Positions 8,214-15,737 of a stretch of 64,000 bases of DNA are shown here, piece by piece. Position 1 is the stretch's first letter. Each line of letters starts with the position of its first letter. Below the pieces are notes generated by a model. That model had not been told where the DNA came from, made no database searches, and saw nothing but the letters and a program-made list of their open reading frames with translations. Source of the stretch: Acinetobacter lwoffii (GTDB taxonomy: Bacteria > Pseudomonadota > Gammaproteobacteria > Pseudomonadales > Moraxellaceae); assembly GCF_029024105.1 (NCBI RefSeq), contig NZ_CP118964.1:1-64000 (forward strand), read 5' to 3'. The translations under genes were made by a program, and so were the position numbers.

Positions 8214-8627
8214 CGTGAAGGGGACATGATTGTTGTTCATTCCATGGATCGTTTCGCTCGTAGTCTAAAAGATTTAGTTACTGAAGTTGATCAGCTCGTC
8301 AAGAGGGGGGTTGCCATCCAGTTTGTCAAAGAAAATATTACCTTCACTGCCCTGGCTACTCCGATGGATAACCTGATGTTGCAGCTCATGGGAGCTTTTG
8401 CCCAATTTGAGCGGGAAATTATTTTAGAACGTCAGAAAGAAGGGATTAAGATCGCAGCTGCTCAGGGAAAATATAAAGGTCGTATCCATAAATTAAATCC
8501 TGATCAGGCTCAAGCCCTGCGACAAGCTTGGGATGAAAAGAAGTATTCATCCAAAGTTGATCTAGCAAAAGCATTTGGTATCAGCCGGCAGGCTGTATAT
8601 CGATATTTGTCTAGAAGAGAAGAGTAG
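8214..8627 (+). pseudogene. Serine recombinase (Tn3 resolvase-like), N-terminus removed by IS6
   Basis: The frame is open from the IS6 end (REGDMIVVHSMDRFARSLKDL). It contains the second half of the resolvase catalytic domain (QFVKENITFTALATPMDNLMLQLMGAFAQFEREIILERQKEGIKIA) and a C-terminal HTH (SKVDLAKAFGISRQAVYRYLSRREE). About 60 N-terminal residues including the catalytic Ser are missing, so it is inactive. Confidence 0.85.
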
Positions 8628-8634
8628 TAGCTAT

Positions 8635-8859
8635 TTAGTCCTCACGCAATTGCTCACCTTGATCAGCTCGTTCCAGTTGAAATCCTACTTCAAACTCGTT
8701 AATTGCCTCTAACATCATGTCCCAGGGGTTATCGATAGGTAGTAACAAGACACCACGACCAAAACTTTTAATAGCAACTTCGTTGCCATTAAAGCGAAAT
8801 ACTTTGGGCAATCTAACAGCTTGACTCCGACCTGCTTGAAAAACTTTAGCAATTTTCAT
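8635..8859 (-). CDS. vapB: VapB-like AbrB-fold antitoxin, apparently orphan
   Basis: 74 residues. The N-terminal SpoVT/AbrB swapped-hairpin domain (KIAKVFQAGRSQAVRLPKVFRFNGNEVAIKSFGRGVLLLPID) is typical of VapB. The C-terminal tail WDMMLEAINEFEVGFQLERADQGEQLRED would wrap VapC. No PIN-domain vapC follows; only 7 bases separate its stop from the recombinase remnant, so the toxin was probably lost in the rearrangement that brought the recombinase. It may still act as a repressor or antidote in trans. Confidence 0.8.
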   Translation of the reverse strand: MKIAKVFQAGRSQAVRLPKVFRFNGNEVAIKSFGRGVLLLPIDNPWDMMLEAINEFEVGFQLERADQGEQLRED

Positions 8860-8946
8860 TTTTATTCTCCCAGCATGGTATGTGCCATTGGTATATCATG
8901 CCATTATTGTCCGAGTAGTTATTGATGCCACGACAATAATTCATAC

Positions 8947-8979
8947 AAAAACCCCAATCTGGTTTTATTGGGATTTTTT
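8947..8979. terminator. Hairpin with T run between vapB and the pdif site
   Basis: CCCAAT (8953-8958) pairs with ATTGGG (8967-8972), flanked by A and T runs, so it could terminate in either direction. Confidence 0.55.
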
Positions 8980-9020
8980 ATATAATTAGGTAATTGATTT
9001 TTAATTAAAAATTAAAAATA

Positions 9021-9048
9021 ATTTCGCATAACGTGTATTATGTTAATT
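9021..9048 (+). other. pdif site (XerC|XerD)
   Basis: ATTTCGCATAA, spacer CGTGTA, TTATGTTAATT: the best match in the window to the Acinetobacter pdif consensus. It separates the vapB module from the PadR module. Confidence 0.92.
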
Positions 9049-9134
9049 TTAAGAAAACTAAATAATTTAACCTTAAATATTTTTCATATCGGATTAACTC
9101 AAAGGAATAGATTTAAATGGACTAACTCCGTAAG

Positions 9135-9422
9135 TTAAAGTTTTTTGATTGATTTAATAAATTCAATAAATTGCGGCGAAAAATCTTTAAATAAAGGAAT
9201 ATCTTTATTTTCTAATAACACTTCTCCCATAAGCTTTAATCCTACGGCAAAAGATTTCATTGATTCTTCATCTATAATTTTTTTCTGCTGCAATTTTTCT
9301 AAAACTTTGAAAATATCATCGTGATTATAAGCAGTAAAAACAAGATCTTCAGTGTAAGTTGAAGGCTGTCCTTTTGGATCTACAAGATGCTTTACACTAA
9401 TTTGATATTTATGTTGTTTCAT
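9135..9422 (-). CDS. DUF3861 family small protein
   Basis: 95 residues, MKQHKYQISVKHLVDPKG...EDLVFTAYNHDDIFKVLEKLQQK...FAVGLKLMGEVLLENKDIPLFKDFSPQFIEFIKSIKKL, matching the DUF3861 pattern as I know it (length, HDDIF and LKL-EVMLENR-like core). The function is unknown. Its start overlaps the stop of the PadR regulator by 4 bases, so the two are co-transcribed, and they are the only genes of this 1-kb pdif module. Confidence 0.75.
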   Translation of the reverse strand: MKQHKYQISVKHLVDPKGQPSTYTEDLVFTAYNHDDIFKVLEKLQQKKIIDEESMKSFAVGLKLMGEVLLENKDIPLFKDFSPQFIEFIKSIKKL

Positions 9423-9949
9423 CGGACTACCTCATTTTTAAGACAGCTAATATCAACAGCAGCTTGATCAATGCTCTTAGCAATTTGATGAATTGTTTCT
9501 TCAGTCAGTGCATTATTTTTTAATTTAAGTCGCAATGATGTTTTTAAGTTTGCCATTGCACGATAGATATCTAGATATTGATCATTATTTTGAATTTCAC
9601 GTCGCGTTTCTAAGCGGCCAAGGATATGTTCTAAATGCTCTCTTTGAGCATTTAAATGGTTAATACCAGTCACTGTAATCTTGTACTGCTTACGGTCACC
9701 ATCAGGTTTTTCAATAGAAACAAATTGCATGTCTTCAAGATAAGATAAGGTTGGGTAAATTGTGCCTGTACTTGGGCTATATCCACCACCTACCAACTCA
9801 CCAATGCTTTTAATAATTTCGTAACCGTATCTAGGCGCTTGTTCAATTAAAGAAAGCACTAGCAATTTCATATGGCCAGATTCAAATAAACGGCTTTTAC
9901 GTGATGGCGTATCTGAATTTATCAGCAAAGAGTCAGTTGTTTCATTCAT
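9419..9949 (-). CDS. PadR-family transcriptional regulator
   Basis: 176 residues. The winged helix-turn-helix is visible at about residues 25-100: HMKLLVLSLIEQAPRYGYEIIKSIGELVGGGYSPSTGTIYPTLSYLEDMQFVSIEK.DGDRKQYKITVTG. A C-terminal helical dimerisation part follows. PadR proteins are repressors released by small ligands. A perfect 44-bp palindrome begins 8 bp upstream of the start and is the likely autoregulatory operator. The gene pairs with DUF3861 in a two-gene unit. Confidence 0.88.
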   Translation of the reverse strand: MNETTDSLLINSDTPSRKSRLFESGHMKLLVLSLIEQAPRYGYEIIKSIGELVGGGYSPSTGTIYPTLSYLEDMQFVSIEKPDGDRKQYKITVTGINHLNAQREHLEHILGRLETRREIQNNDQYLDIYRAMANLKTSLRLKLKNNALTEETIHQIAKSIDQAAVDISCLKNEVVR

Positions 9950-9957
9950 AAGTTAGC

Positions 9958-10001
9958 ATATCTAAGATTTATTAAGATATATCTTAATAAATCTTAGATA
10001 T
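9958..10001. promoter_or_regulatory. Perfect 44-bp palindrome, likely PadR operator
   Basis: 22 bases starting ATATCTAAGATTTATTAAG are followed by their exact complement ending CTTAATAAATCTTAGATAT. It lies just upstream of padR. The AAGAT/ATCTT element occurs twice per arm. Confidence 0.75.
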
Positions 10002-10028
10002 ATTTTCAATTCTTTTATTTATCCCCCA

Positions 10029-10056
10029 ATTTAACATAATGGAGGTTATGCGAAGT
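10029..10056 (-). other. pdif site (XerD|XerC order on + strand)
   Basis: Read on minus: ACTTCGCATAA, spacer CCTCCA, TTATGTTAAAT. It bounds the PadR module (left) and the small RNA B/Fic module (right). Confidence 0.88.
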
Positions 10057-10111
10057 CGACAGCATATTTTAAACACATAAAAATCAAATACTTGTGTTAT
10101 AGTGATAATGC

Positions 10112-10156
10112 TCGACGATGTCGAAAAGCTGACTTGGAAACAAGTCGGCTTTTTTA
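10112..10156 (+). terminator. Two short hairpins with T run; possible tiny transcript
   Basis: TCGAC-GAT-GTCGA (10112-10124) is followed by AAAGCTGACTTG-GAAA-CAAGTCGGCTTTT (10125-10152) and a T run. -10-like TATAGT and GATAAT lie just upstream near 10099-10109. It could be a very short RNA or a transcriptional barrier next to the pdif site. Confidence 0.5.
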
Positions 10157-10286
10157 TGATCGTTTTTGATAGTTCTTGCCAATAAATTTGTTTAAAAAGT
10201 AATCAATTTTGAGATTTTTCAAATTTTATCAATGCCTCAATGTCCAAAATTATCCACATTTTTTGTGGATAAAATTTAGGCTATTT

Positions 10287-10354
10287 TGTACGCCTGGGCT
10301 TACGTAAATTCTGGTTCTTTACGGCTGTCCAGGATAGGTGAATTTTCCTATGAT
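10287..10354 (+). promoter_or_regulatory. Candidate GacA-box promoter of small RNA copy B
   Basis: TGTACG-CCTGGG-CTTACG (10287-10304) matches the GacA box TGTAAG-N6-CTTACA at 10 of 12 positions. -10 TATGAT lies at 10349-10354. The box centre is about 65 nt before the predicted start, as in copy A. Confidence 0.55.
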
Positions 10355-10360
10355 GAAGCC

Positions 10361-10482
10361 ATAGAGAACAGGATGTTCCAAACAACAAGAATAAGAAAGA
10401 TCGCACCAGGAACGTGAGGTAAGACAGGAGTCATACTTAGCAACCCAATATGAAAAACCCCGGCAGGATGCCGGGGTTTTTT
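10361..10482 (+). ncRNA. Candidate CsrA/RsmA-titrating small RNA, copy B
   Basis: Same plan as the element at 1418: GAAC-AGGAT-GTTC (10366-10378), unpaired CCAGGAACG near 10407, AGGTA-A-GAC-AGGA-GTC-A-TACTT (10417-10438), and terminator CCCCGGC-AGGAT-GCCGGGG (10458-10476). Compared with copy A the first stem changed GAGC/GCTC to GAAC/GTTC, the second AGATC/GATCT to AGGTA/TACTT, and the third GCCCGAC/GTCGGGC to CCCCGGC/GCCGGGG. All remain paired and all loops keep AGGA. Such covariation argues for a functional RNA fold. Homology also extends about 190 bp upstream of the start. It ends 15 nt before the convergent fic stop. Confidence 0.62.
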
Positions 10483-10484
10483 AT
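10456..10484 (+). terminator. Rho-independent terminator of small RNA B
   Basis: AACCCCGGC-AGGAT-GCCGGGGTT followed by T residues. Confidence 0.85.
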
Positions 10485-10496
10485 TGCTTAGAATAT

Positions 10497-11621
10497 CTAT
10501 AACTGGGTATTGATCTGATAGCGTGTATTACGTCCACCACCTTCTAATTTAACGATACATTCTTTCTCAAGTAAGTCTGATAAGTGGCGAGTAGCCGTTG
10601 CCTTACTGACTTTAGCAACCTTTTGATATTGCGAAGCACTAATACCATGTTCAAAGCCATTTTCGCCACCGTCTAATAAACGATTTAGAACTTTACGTTG
10701 TTCTTCACCCAGGGCTAAATTTGAATATTTATGCCAAAATTGACTTTTAAACAATGTTCGACTGATCTGCGCTAAGGTTTTTTCAAGGCTTTCATTCAAC
10801 GTGTCTAGAAACCAAATCAGCCAATCTGTGATATCAGAATCATTTTTTTGAGTTTGTTCTAATATCTCATAGTAACTTTTACGTTTATTTAATATCGTAG
10901 TAGACATTGCATACAAACGGATACTTTGCTCATCCATTTGAGCTAGAGCAAGGTCTGTAAGTGTACGTGTAATACGGCCATTACCATCATCAAAAGGATG
11001 TAGGGTAACAAACCATAAATGGGTAATGCCTGCACGTAACAGAGGATCAAGCAATGAATCATTCAGACTCTGATTAAACCACGCTATGAAGGTATGTAAG
11101 CGTTCTTCTAAGCCTTCTCTTGGCGGTGCTTCAAAATGTACTTTAGGGTAATCCAATCGACCTGAAACGACCTGCATAGGCTCTGATCCCCTCAGTTGAC
11201 CAATGCGTAAACGTTGCATTGTCCAGTCGGGGTCATTGAAAAGCCAACGATGCCATTGCATGAGGCGCTCAACAGTCAGTGGTTGCTTAACATCGTTCAG
11301 CGCATCCAGCATGATATTGGCTAAACCTTCTGATCGATCTGAGCTTGGATAAGGCTGTTCAAGAGTGACACCCAAGCGTTGGGCTAAAGATGATCGCAAT
11401 GAAAAAACATTGAGGGTTTCATTTTCAATTGCTGATGAAGCAACGAGATTGGCAAGTAGAGTATCTAGAGTGAATTGTTCTTTCGCTAAATCATGCTGAC
11501 TTTGTCCAAGAAGAATTCCTATTTTTTGATGTATCTGTCTGGTTTTAGGTAAGATAGTTGAATCTTGCCATGTGAAATTTGTCCAGTTTTCTGCTTGCCA
11601 AATCCATTTCTGCATTTTCAA
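10497..11621 (-). CDS. Fic family protein with N-terminal DUF4172-like and C-terminal winged-helix domains
   Basis: 374 residues. The Fic core motif HPFDDGNGRITR (about residue 211) is complete, so nucleotide transfer (usually AMP onto a Ser, Thr or Tyr) is plausible. An inhibitory-helix motif SSAIEN (S-x3-E-N) lies near residue 63, making it a self-inhibited class II Fic protein. The N-terminus MKMQKWIWQAENWTNFTW resembles DUF4172. The C-terminus (SASQYQKVAKVSKATATRHLSDLLEKECIVKLEGGGRNTRYQI) is a winged helix suggesting DNA binding. It is the only protein gene of a pdif module shared with small RNA B. Confidence 0.88.
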   Translation of the reverse strand: MKMQKWIWQAENWTNFTWQDSTILPKTRQIHQKIGILLGQSQHDLAKEQFTLDTLLANLVASSAIENETLNVFSLRSSLAQRLGVTLEQPYPSSDRSEGLANIMLDALNDVKQPLTVERLMQWHRWLFNDPDWTMQRLRIGQLRGSEPMQVVSGRLDYPKVHFEAPPREGLEERLHTFIAWFNQSLNDSLLDPLLRAGITHLWFVTLHPFDDGNGRITRTLTDLALAQMDEQSIRLYAMSTTILNKRKSYYEILEQTQKNDSDITDWLIWFLDTLNESLEKTLAQISRTLFKSQFWHKYSNLALGEEQRKVLNRLLDGGENGFEHGISASQYQKVAKVSKATATRHLSDLLEKECIVKLEGGGRNTRYQINTQL

Positions 11622-11748
11622 TCTCTCTCATCTAAAATCTAAGATGAGTTAAATATAGCACAAATTCGACTCATATTGTGAGCCGAATATGTACTGTTAA
11701 TTAGCTCATTATTTATCGAGAACATTTCTACTTTGGGCTTACATTTCA

Positions 11749-11776
11749 ATTTCGTATATCAACCATTATGTTAAAT
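11749..11776 (+). other. pdif site (XerC|XerD)
   Basis: ATTTCGTATAT, spacer CAACCA, TTATGTTAAAT. It forms the left border of the arsenic module. Confidence 0.85.
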
Positions 11777-11785
11777 GAGGCGGAT

Positions 11786-12214
11786 TTATTTAATCCGCTT
11801 ACCATTTTCATCGATGATTATTTCACCATCTTCTTTGGTAAAAGCTCCTAATTGAGGCGCAGACAAAATATCTAAAACGAGTTCAGATGGTCTACATAGT
11901 TTTACCCCCAGTTCAGTCACAACAAATGGACGGTTAATTAAAATTGGATACTCCAGCATAAACTGAATAAGCTGCTCATCTGTCCAGTGTTGCTGATCCA
12001 ACTTGAGCGTTTCAAAAGGTTCCACGTTTTTGCGAATAGCTTCACGTACAGAAAGACCTGATTTCTCAATTAAATTAATGAGTTCACTTTTACTTGGAGG
12101 GTTGAGAAGATACTCAATAACTTCAGGTTCTTCTCCGGTATTTCGAATTAGCGCCAGTGTATTTCTTGATGTTCCGCACGCTGGATTATGATAGATCTTA
12201 ACTTTTGATGACAT
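11786..12214 (-). CDS. arsC: Glutaredoxin-coupled arsenate reductase
   Basis: 142 residues of the ArsC/Spx family. The catalytic Cys13 is in YHNPACGTSRNTL, and the Arg residues of the arsenate site are in RKNVEPF, NRPFVV and CRPSE. It reduces arsenate to arsenite, which Acr3 then exports. It is divergent from arsR-acr3-arsH, with an 82-bp shared regulatory region, and lies 10 bp from the pdif site. Confidence 0.92.
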   Translation of the reverse strand: MSSKVKIYHNPACGTSRNTLALIRNTGEEPEVIEYLLNPPSKSELINLIEKSGLSVREAIRKNVEPFETLKLDQQHWTDEQLIQFMLEYPILINRPFVVTELGVKLCRPSELVLDILSAPQLGAFTKEDGEIIIDENGKRIK

Positions 12215-12258
12215 TGGACTTACTCAGGACTTCATAATATTGCATTTATATATGGATA

Positions 12259-12272
12259 TGCGTATATTCGCA
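12259..12272. promoter_or_regulatory. Candidate ArsR operator between arsC and arsR
   Basis: TGCG-TATATT-CGCA lies inside a larger imperfect repeat ATATGC...GCATAT (12256-12281), midway between the divergent starts. Confidence 0.5.
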
Positions 12273-12296
12273 ATAGCATATATTAGAGTATAGATT

Positions 12297-12611
12297 ATGG
12301 ATCAAGCAGATTTCTTTAAATGCCTATCTGACCCGACACGTCTAGATATTTTAAAAATTATTTTAGAAAGACAAAATGTATGTGTTTGTGAAATCACAGA
12401 AATATTACAACTGAGCCAACCTAAAATTTCTCGTCACTTGGCTTTACTCCGTAACCTTTCAATTTTGCTAGATGAGCGCAAGGGACAATGGGTGTATTAC
12501 CGATTAAATCCTGATTTACCAGAATGGGTAAATGCAGTGTTCAGTGTTTTGAATGCTGAAATATTAAATAAATCTACGAGCAACTTATCTATCTCTATGC
12601 AATGCGAGTAA
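12297..12611 (+). CDS. arsR: ArsR arsenite-responsive repressor
   Basis: 104 residues of the SmtB/ArsR family. The arsenite-binding motif is CVCEI (Cys29 and Cys31) at the start of the recognition region NVCVCEITEILQLSQPKISRHLALLR, and the wing is ILLDERKGQWVYYRL. It presumably represses both arsC and its own operon. The stop lies 4 bases before acr3. Confidence 0.92.
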   Translation: MDQADFFKCLSDPTRLDILKIILERQNVCVCEITEILQLSQPKISRHLALLRNLSILLDERKGQWVYYRLNPDLPEWVNAVFSVLNAEILNKSTSNLSISMQCE

Positions 12612-12615
12612 TTCA

Positions 12616-13656
12616 ATGTCCGCATCAAAGCTCTCATTCTTAGATCGAAACCTAACTCTATGGATTTTCATTGCCATGGCATTAGGCGTAGGTATTGGCG
12701 TATTTTTCCCTCAAACATCTGTTGTATTAGATCAATTAAGCATTAATTCAGTGAATATCCCTATCGCAATAGGGCTTATTTTGATGATGTATCCACCACT
12801 TGCCAAAGTTGACTATGCAACCTTGCCTAAAGTCTTTGAGGATAAGCGTACCCTTACATTATCTCTTATTCAGAACTGGGTCATTGCACCTTGCTTAATG
12901 TTTGGCTTGGCCATTATTTTTCTGCACGCCTATCCTGAATATATGACTGGCCTAATTCTCATAGGCTTAGCTCGATGTATTGCGATGGTCCTCGTCTGGA
13001 ATGGTTTGGCATGTGGGGATAATCAATATGTTGCTGCCTTGGTTGCGTTTAACAGTATCTTCCAGATCTTGTTCTTTAGTACTTATGCTTGGTTGTTCTT
13101 GACCTTCTTACCGCCATTCTTTGGGGTAGAAGCACAAATCATTGATGTAAGCTTTTGGACCATTACCCATGCTGTTCTGGTTTATCTAGGTATTCCATTC
13201 TTACTTGGTTTTTTAACCCGGCTGATTTTAGTCAAACAGAAAGGTTTGGATTGGTATCAAACTAAGTTTATTCCAAAGATTAGCCCAATCAGCCTTATTG
13301 CGCTTTTATTCACGATTGTAGCAATGTTCAGTCTTAAAGGTGGTGAAGTGATTAGCCTTCCTCTAGACGTGCTTAGAATCGCTATTCCTTTGACGATCTA
13401 TTTTGTTGCAATGTTCTTCATCAGCTTCTTTATGAGTAAGTGGATGGGTAACGATTACCCTAAAACGACTGCTATTTCCTTTACTGCGGCAGGCAACAAT
13501 TTTGAATTAGCACTGGCTGTAGCGATTGCCACTTTTGGATTAGCTTCTCCTGTCGCCTTCACCACCGTGATTGGCCCATTGGTTGAAGTACCTGTATTGA
13601 TTGCCTTAGTGACAGTTTCGCTATGGCTTAGAAAAAAAGTGTTTAAAGAAGTATGA
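12616..13656 (+). CDS. acr3: ACR3-family arsenite efflux permease
   Basis: 346 residues, about ten membrane segments. The family motif with the essential Cys is visible in LIGLARCIAMVLVWNGLACGDNQYVAALVAFNS, and the late segment TTAISFTAAGNNFELALAVAIATFG is also conserved. It exports arsenite produced by ArsC. It overlaps arsH by 4 bases (ATGA-type coupling). Confidence 0.93.
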   Translation: MSASKLSFLDRNLTLWIFIAMALGVGIGVFFPQTSVVLDQLSINSVNIPIAIGLILMMYPPLAKVDYATLPKVFEDKRTLTLSLIQNWVIAPCLMFGLAIIFLHAYPEYMTGLILIGLARCIAMVLVWNGLACGDNQYVAALVAFNSIFQILFFSTYAWLFLTFLPPFFGVEAQIIDVSFWTITHAVLVYLGIPFLLGFLTRLILVKQKGLDWYQTKFIPKISPISLIALLFTIVAMFSLKGGEVISLPLDVLRIAIPLTIYFVAMFFISFFMSKWMGNDYPKTTAISFTAAGNNFELALAVAIATFGLASPVAFTTVIGPLVEVPVLIALVTVSLWLRKKVFKEV

Positions 13657-14366
13657 ATCTAATGAACTTACCAAATATTGATCTTAGTCTTTTAGAAAAA
13701 CCGACTTTAGAAAAAATTCAGGCAAAAAACCTGGATCATCCACCCAAAATATTACTTCTATACGGCTCAAATCGTGAGAGATCATATAGCCGTTTAGCAG
13801 TTCAGGAAGCAGGCCGAATCCTGGAGTACTTCGGTGCAGAAGTTAAAATTTTCCATCCTAAAGGGTTACCTCTTCCTGAGGATGGTGATATGCAGCATCC
13901 CAAGGTAAAAGAACTGCATGAGCTTTTAGCATGGTCAGAAGGCATGGTTTGGTGCTCTCCTGAACGTCATGGTTCAATGAGTTCGATTTTAAAAGCTCAA
14001 ATTGACTGGATTCCATTAGCAGCAGGCGCAATACGTGCAACGCAAGGTAAAACCTTAGCTGTAATGCAAGTGTGTGGAGGTTCGCAATCCTTTAATGCTG
14101 TAAATCAATTACGTATTTTAGGGCGTTGGATGCGTATGATCACAATACCAAACCAGTCATCAGTTCCTAAAGCATTTCTTGAGTTTGAGGAAGATGGTCG
14201 TATGAAACCTTCTTCTTATTACCGTAGGATTGTAGATGTAATGGAAGAGCTTTATAAATTTACACTTTTAACCAGGGGACAATCAGCATATTTAACTGAT
14301 CGTTACTCTGAACGTGTAGAAAGTGCAGAAGAGCTTTCAAAACGTGTGAATCAGAAGAGTATTTAG
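13653..14366 (+). CDS. arsH: ArsH NADPH-dependent FMN reductase-like protein
   Basis: 237 residues. The flavodoxin-like FMN phosphate loop LLLYGSNRERSYSRLAVQEAGRIL lies near residue 31, with the ArsH-specific VWCSPERHGSMSSILKAQIDWIPL and the tail YRRIVDVMEELYKFTLLTRGQSAYLTDRYSER. ArsH oxidises trivalent organoarsenicals in studied bacteria. It is the last gene of arsR-acr3-arsH, ending 9 bp before the right-hand pdif site. Confidence 0.92.
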   Translation: MNLMNLPNIDLSLLEKPTLEKIQAKNLDHPPKILLLYGSNRERSYSRLAVQEAGRILEYFGAEVKIFHPKGLPLPEDGDMQHPKVKELHELLAWSEGMVWCSPERHGSMSSILKAQIDWIPLAAGAIRATQGKTLAVMQVCGGSQSFNAVNQLRILGRWMRMITIPNQSSVPKAFLEFEEDGRMKPSSYYRRIVDVMEELYKFTLLTRGQSAYLTDRYSERVESAEELSKRVNQKSI

Positions 14367-14375
14367 ATTTCCTAA

Positions 14376-14403
14376 AATTAACATCATACACCTTATACGA
14401 AAT
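14376..14403 (-). other. pdif site (XerD|XerC order on + strand)
   Basis: Read on minus: ATTTCGTATAA, spacer GGTGTA, TGATGTTAATT. XerC half and spacer are consensus. It closes the arsenic module in inverted orientation to the site at 11749. Confidence 0.9.
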
Positions 14404-14408
14404 TAAAA

Positions 14409-14437
14409 AATGGAGCTTAAAACTCCATTTTTTAATA
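14409..14437. terminator. Terminator downstream of the HigA-like gene
   Basis: TGGAG-CTTAAAA-CTCCA flanked by A and T runs just inside the pdif site; usable for the minus-strand gene at 14444. Confidence 0.6.
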
Positions 14438-14443
14438 ACTTTT

Positions 14444-14668
14444 TTAAATTGCTAAGCGTAAATTCAGTGCTTTTACAACTTTAATCACAGTATCAAAACT
14501 AGGGTTAACATCACCAGAAAGTGCTTTGTAAAGACTTTCTCGGCCTAAGCCTGTATCTCGTGATAATTGAGCCATTCCTTTAGCTTTTGCAATGTTACCT
14601 AAAGCCTTTGCAATGAATGCGGCATCGCCATTAGATTCTTCAATACATGCTTGTAAGTAAGCTTGCAT
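14444..14668 (-). CDS. HigA-like addiction module antidote, N-terminally short
   Basis: 74 residues matching the addiction-module antidote family (AYLQACIEESNGDAAFIAKALGNIAKAKGMAQLSRDTGLGRESLYKALSGDVNPSFDTVIKVVKALNLRL). Typical members have about 20 more N-terminal residues. Here an in-frame stop lies two codons upstream of the ATG, and no toxin gene is present next to it. It is probably a truncated orphan antitoxin with its DNA-binding helix-turn-helix still complete. Confidence 0.7.
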   Translation of the reverse strand: MQAYLQACIEESNGDAAFIAKALGNIAKAKGMAQLSRDTGLGRESLYKALSGDVNPSFDTVIKVVKALNLRLAI

Positions 14669-14704
14669 ATCATCTTACAGTTCTTAGCTGAATATGGAAT
14701 AGAT

Positions 14705-14800
14705 ATGAAACATAAAAATAAATACAAGGAAACAGCATTTGAAAGAGCACAGAAGCAAGCAAAAACTGAATTAATGAACTACCTAGAAACATTTAATTAG
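14705..14800 (+). CDS. Possible 31-residue ORF, no recognised family
   Basis: MKHKNKYKETAFERAQKQAKTE... is basic and helical, and divergent from the antitoxin. It has no clear ribosome site. It may be chance or a remnant of the lost partner gene. It ends 8 bp from a pdif site. Confidence 0.2.
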   Translation: MKHKNKYKETAFERAQKQAKTELMNYLETFN

Positions 14801-14807
14801 GTTTTCT

Positions 14808-14835
14808 AAAATACATAATACACCTTATACGAAAT
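14808..14835 (-). other. pdif site with degenerate XerD half
   Basis: Read on minus: ATTTCGTATAA, spacer GGTGTA, TTATGTATTTT. XerC half and spacer are perfect; the XerD half deviates. It has the same orientation as the previous site, unlike the alternation elsewhere. Confidence 0.75.
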
Positions 14836-14881
14836 GCGTTATGATTCCGCTTATAAATCAATCCTGTAGTTCCTAGTTTAT

Positions 14882-14911
14882 AGCCCATCTTCCCCAAGGT
14901 GGGCTTTTTTT
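14882..14911 (+). terminator. Strong hairpin terminator next to pdif
   Basis: AGCCCA-TCTTCCCCAAGG-TGGGCT followed by seven T; no gene is evident upstream on this strand. Confidence 0.6.
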
Positions 14912-14984
14912 ATGTTTTTCCATGTTTCACGCTTAGTAAGTGAGCAATGTTTCACGGCTTTAATAAGCCCAAGTGAACAATCAA

Positions 14985-15255
14985 ATCAGCCATACGGCTT
15001 AAAGAATCGGCTCCAAAAGCCTCTTTTTTCCGGTTCAGGCTCTACGTGTTCAGGAATAGGAATTCGCTTATTCTCGATTACCCAGTTTAGTGTCGCAAGT
15101 TGTACATCTGTTAAACCTTACCAATCTGCTTTTAAATATTCAATAACCTCTGTTTTGTATAAGCCATTCACCGTTTCAGCCAAAGCATTATCGTATGAAT
15201 CACCGGTCGTACCGACTGATGCTCGTAAATTTGCTGCCTCTAAACGATGACATTG
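14985..15255 (-). pseudogene. IS3 transposase OrfB remnant fused to an unknown gene tail
   Basis: On minus, about 15088-15250 encodes RLEAANLRASVGTTGDSYDNALAETVNG... through LATLNWV with an in-frame stop, i.e. the end region of an OrfB like that at 53460. The frame then runs into IENKRIPIPEHVEPEPEKRGFWSRFFKPYG, a tail I do not recognise. It is a dead fragment. Confidence 0.75.
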
Positions 15256-15349
15256 TTGTCAAAATGCAGGGTATTGGTGGCTCCCCTCAGGGGCATAATT
15301 TGTTGAAGCCTAGGTTACTACTAAAAAATTAAAAAATCTTAAAAAATAG

Positions 15350-15373
15350 GAGCTTATAGCTCCCATTTTTTGT
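15350..15373. terminator. Hairpin terminator
   Basis: TAGGAGC-TTATA-GCTCCCATTTTTT downstream of the minus-strand monooxygenase gene at 15433. Just after it, CTATGTTAATT (15389-15399) resembles an XerD half without a recognisable XerC half. Confidence 0.6.
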
Positions 15374-15432
15374 TAGCTTTCTAAGTCCCTATGTTAATTT
15401 GAAGAATACTTCATCATAACGTCCGAATACAG

Positions 15433-15717
15433 CTATATTTTTTTGATTTCTACAATATCACTTGATTCAATTAGCGATTGGATATTACCAAATAAACTTT
15501 GAATATAATCAGACGCTATATGGATATCTAAATCCTCCCTGCTACGCCATTCTTCTAAGAAGAAATATCTACTTGAGTCATTTTCGCTAATATAAAGCTC
15601 ATATTTCAAGCATCCTTCTTCTTGAAGCGTAGGCTCTATTACACTTTTTAAAAGCGCTTCTAACGTTTCTTTTTGATCTGATTTTGCCTTAAAGTTCGCA
15701 ATTACTGAAATAGTCAT
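15433..15717 (-). CDS. Putative quinol monooxygenase (ABM domain)
   Basis: 94 residues with the antibiotic biosynthesis monooxygenase fold: TISVIANFKAKSDQKETLEALLKSVIEPTLQEEGCLKYELYISENDSSRYFFLEEWRSREDLDIHIASDYIQSL. YgiN-type members act on quinols without cofactor. It is the last gene of a minus-strand cluster with a quinone-reductase-like dehydrogenase 20 bp upstream, which supports a role in quinone or electrophile handling. The substrate is unknown. Confidence 0.8.
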   Translation of the reverse strand: MTISVIANFKAKSDQKETLEALLKSVIEPTLQEEGCLKYELYISENDSSRYFFLEEWRSREDLDIHIASDYIQSLFGNIQSLIESSDIVEIKKI

Positions 15718-15737
15718 TATTTCACCTTTAATTTGTT

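Noticed and set aside
8635..8655. TGAGCAATTGCG at the vapB 3' end as another small palindromic insertion
   Set aside because: It lacks the CGCAAG tail and encodes the normal VapB C-terminus.
15389..15399. CTATGTTAATT as another pdif site
   Set aside because: Only the XerD half is recognisable; the XerC side (GTTAGCTTTCT) does not fit, so it is at best a decayed site.
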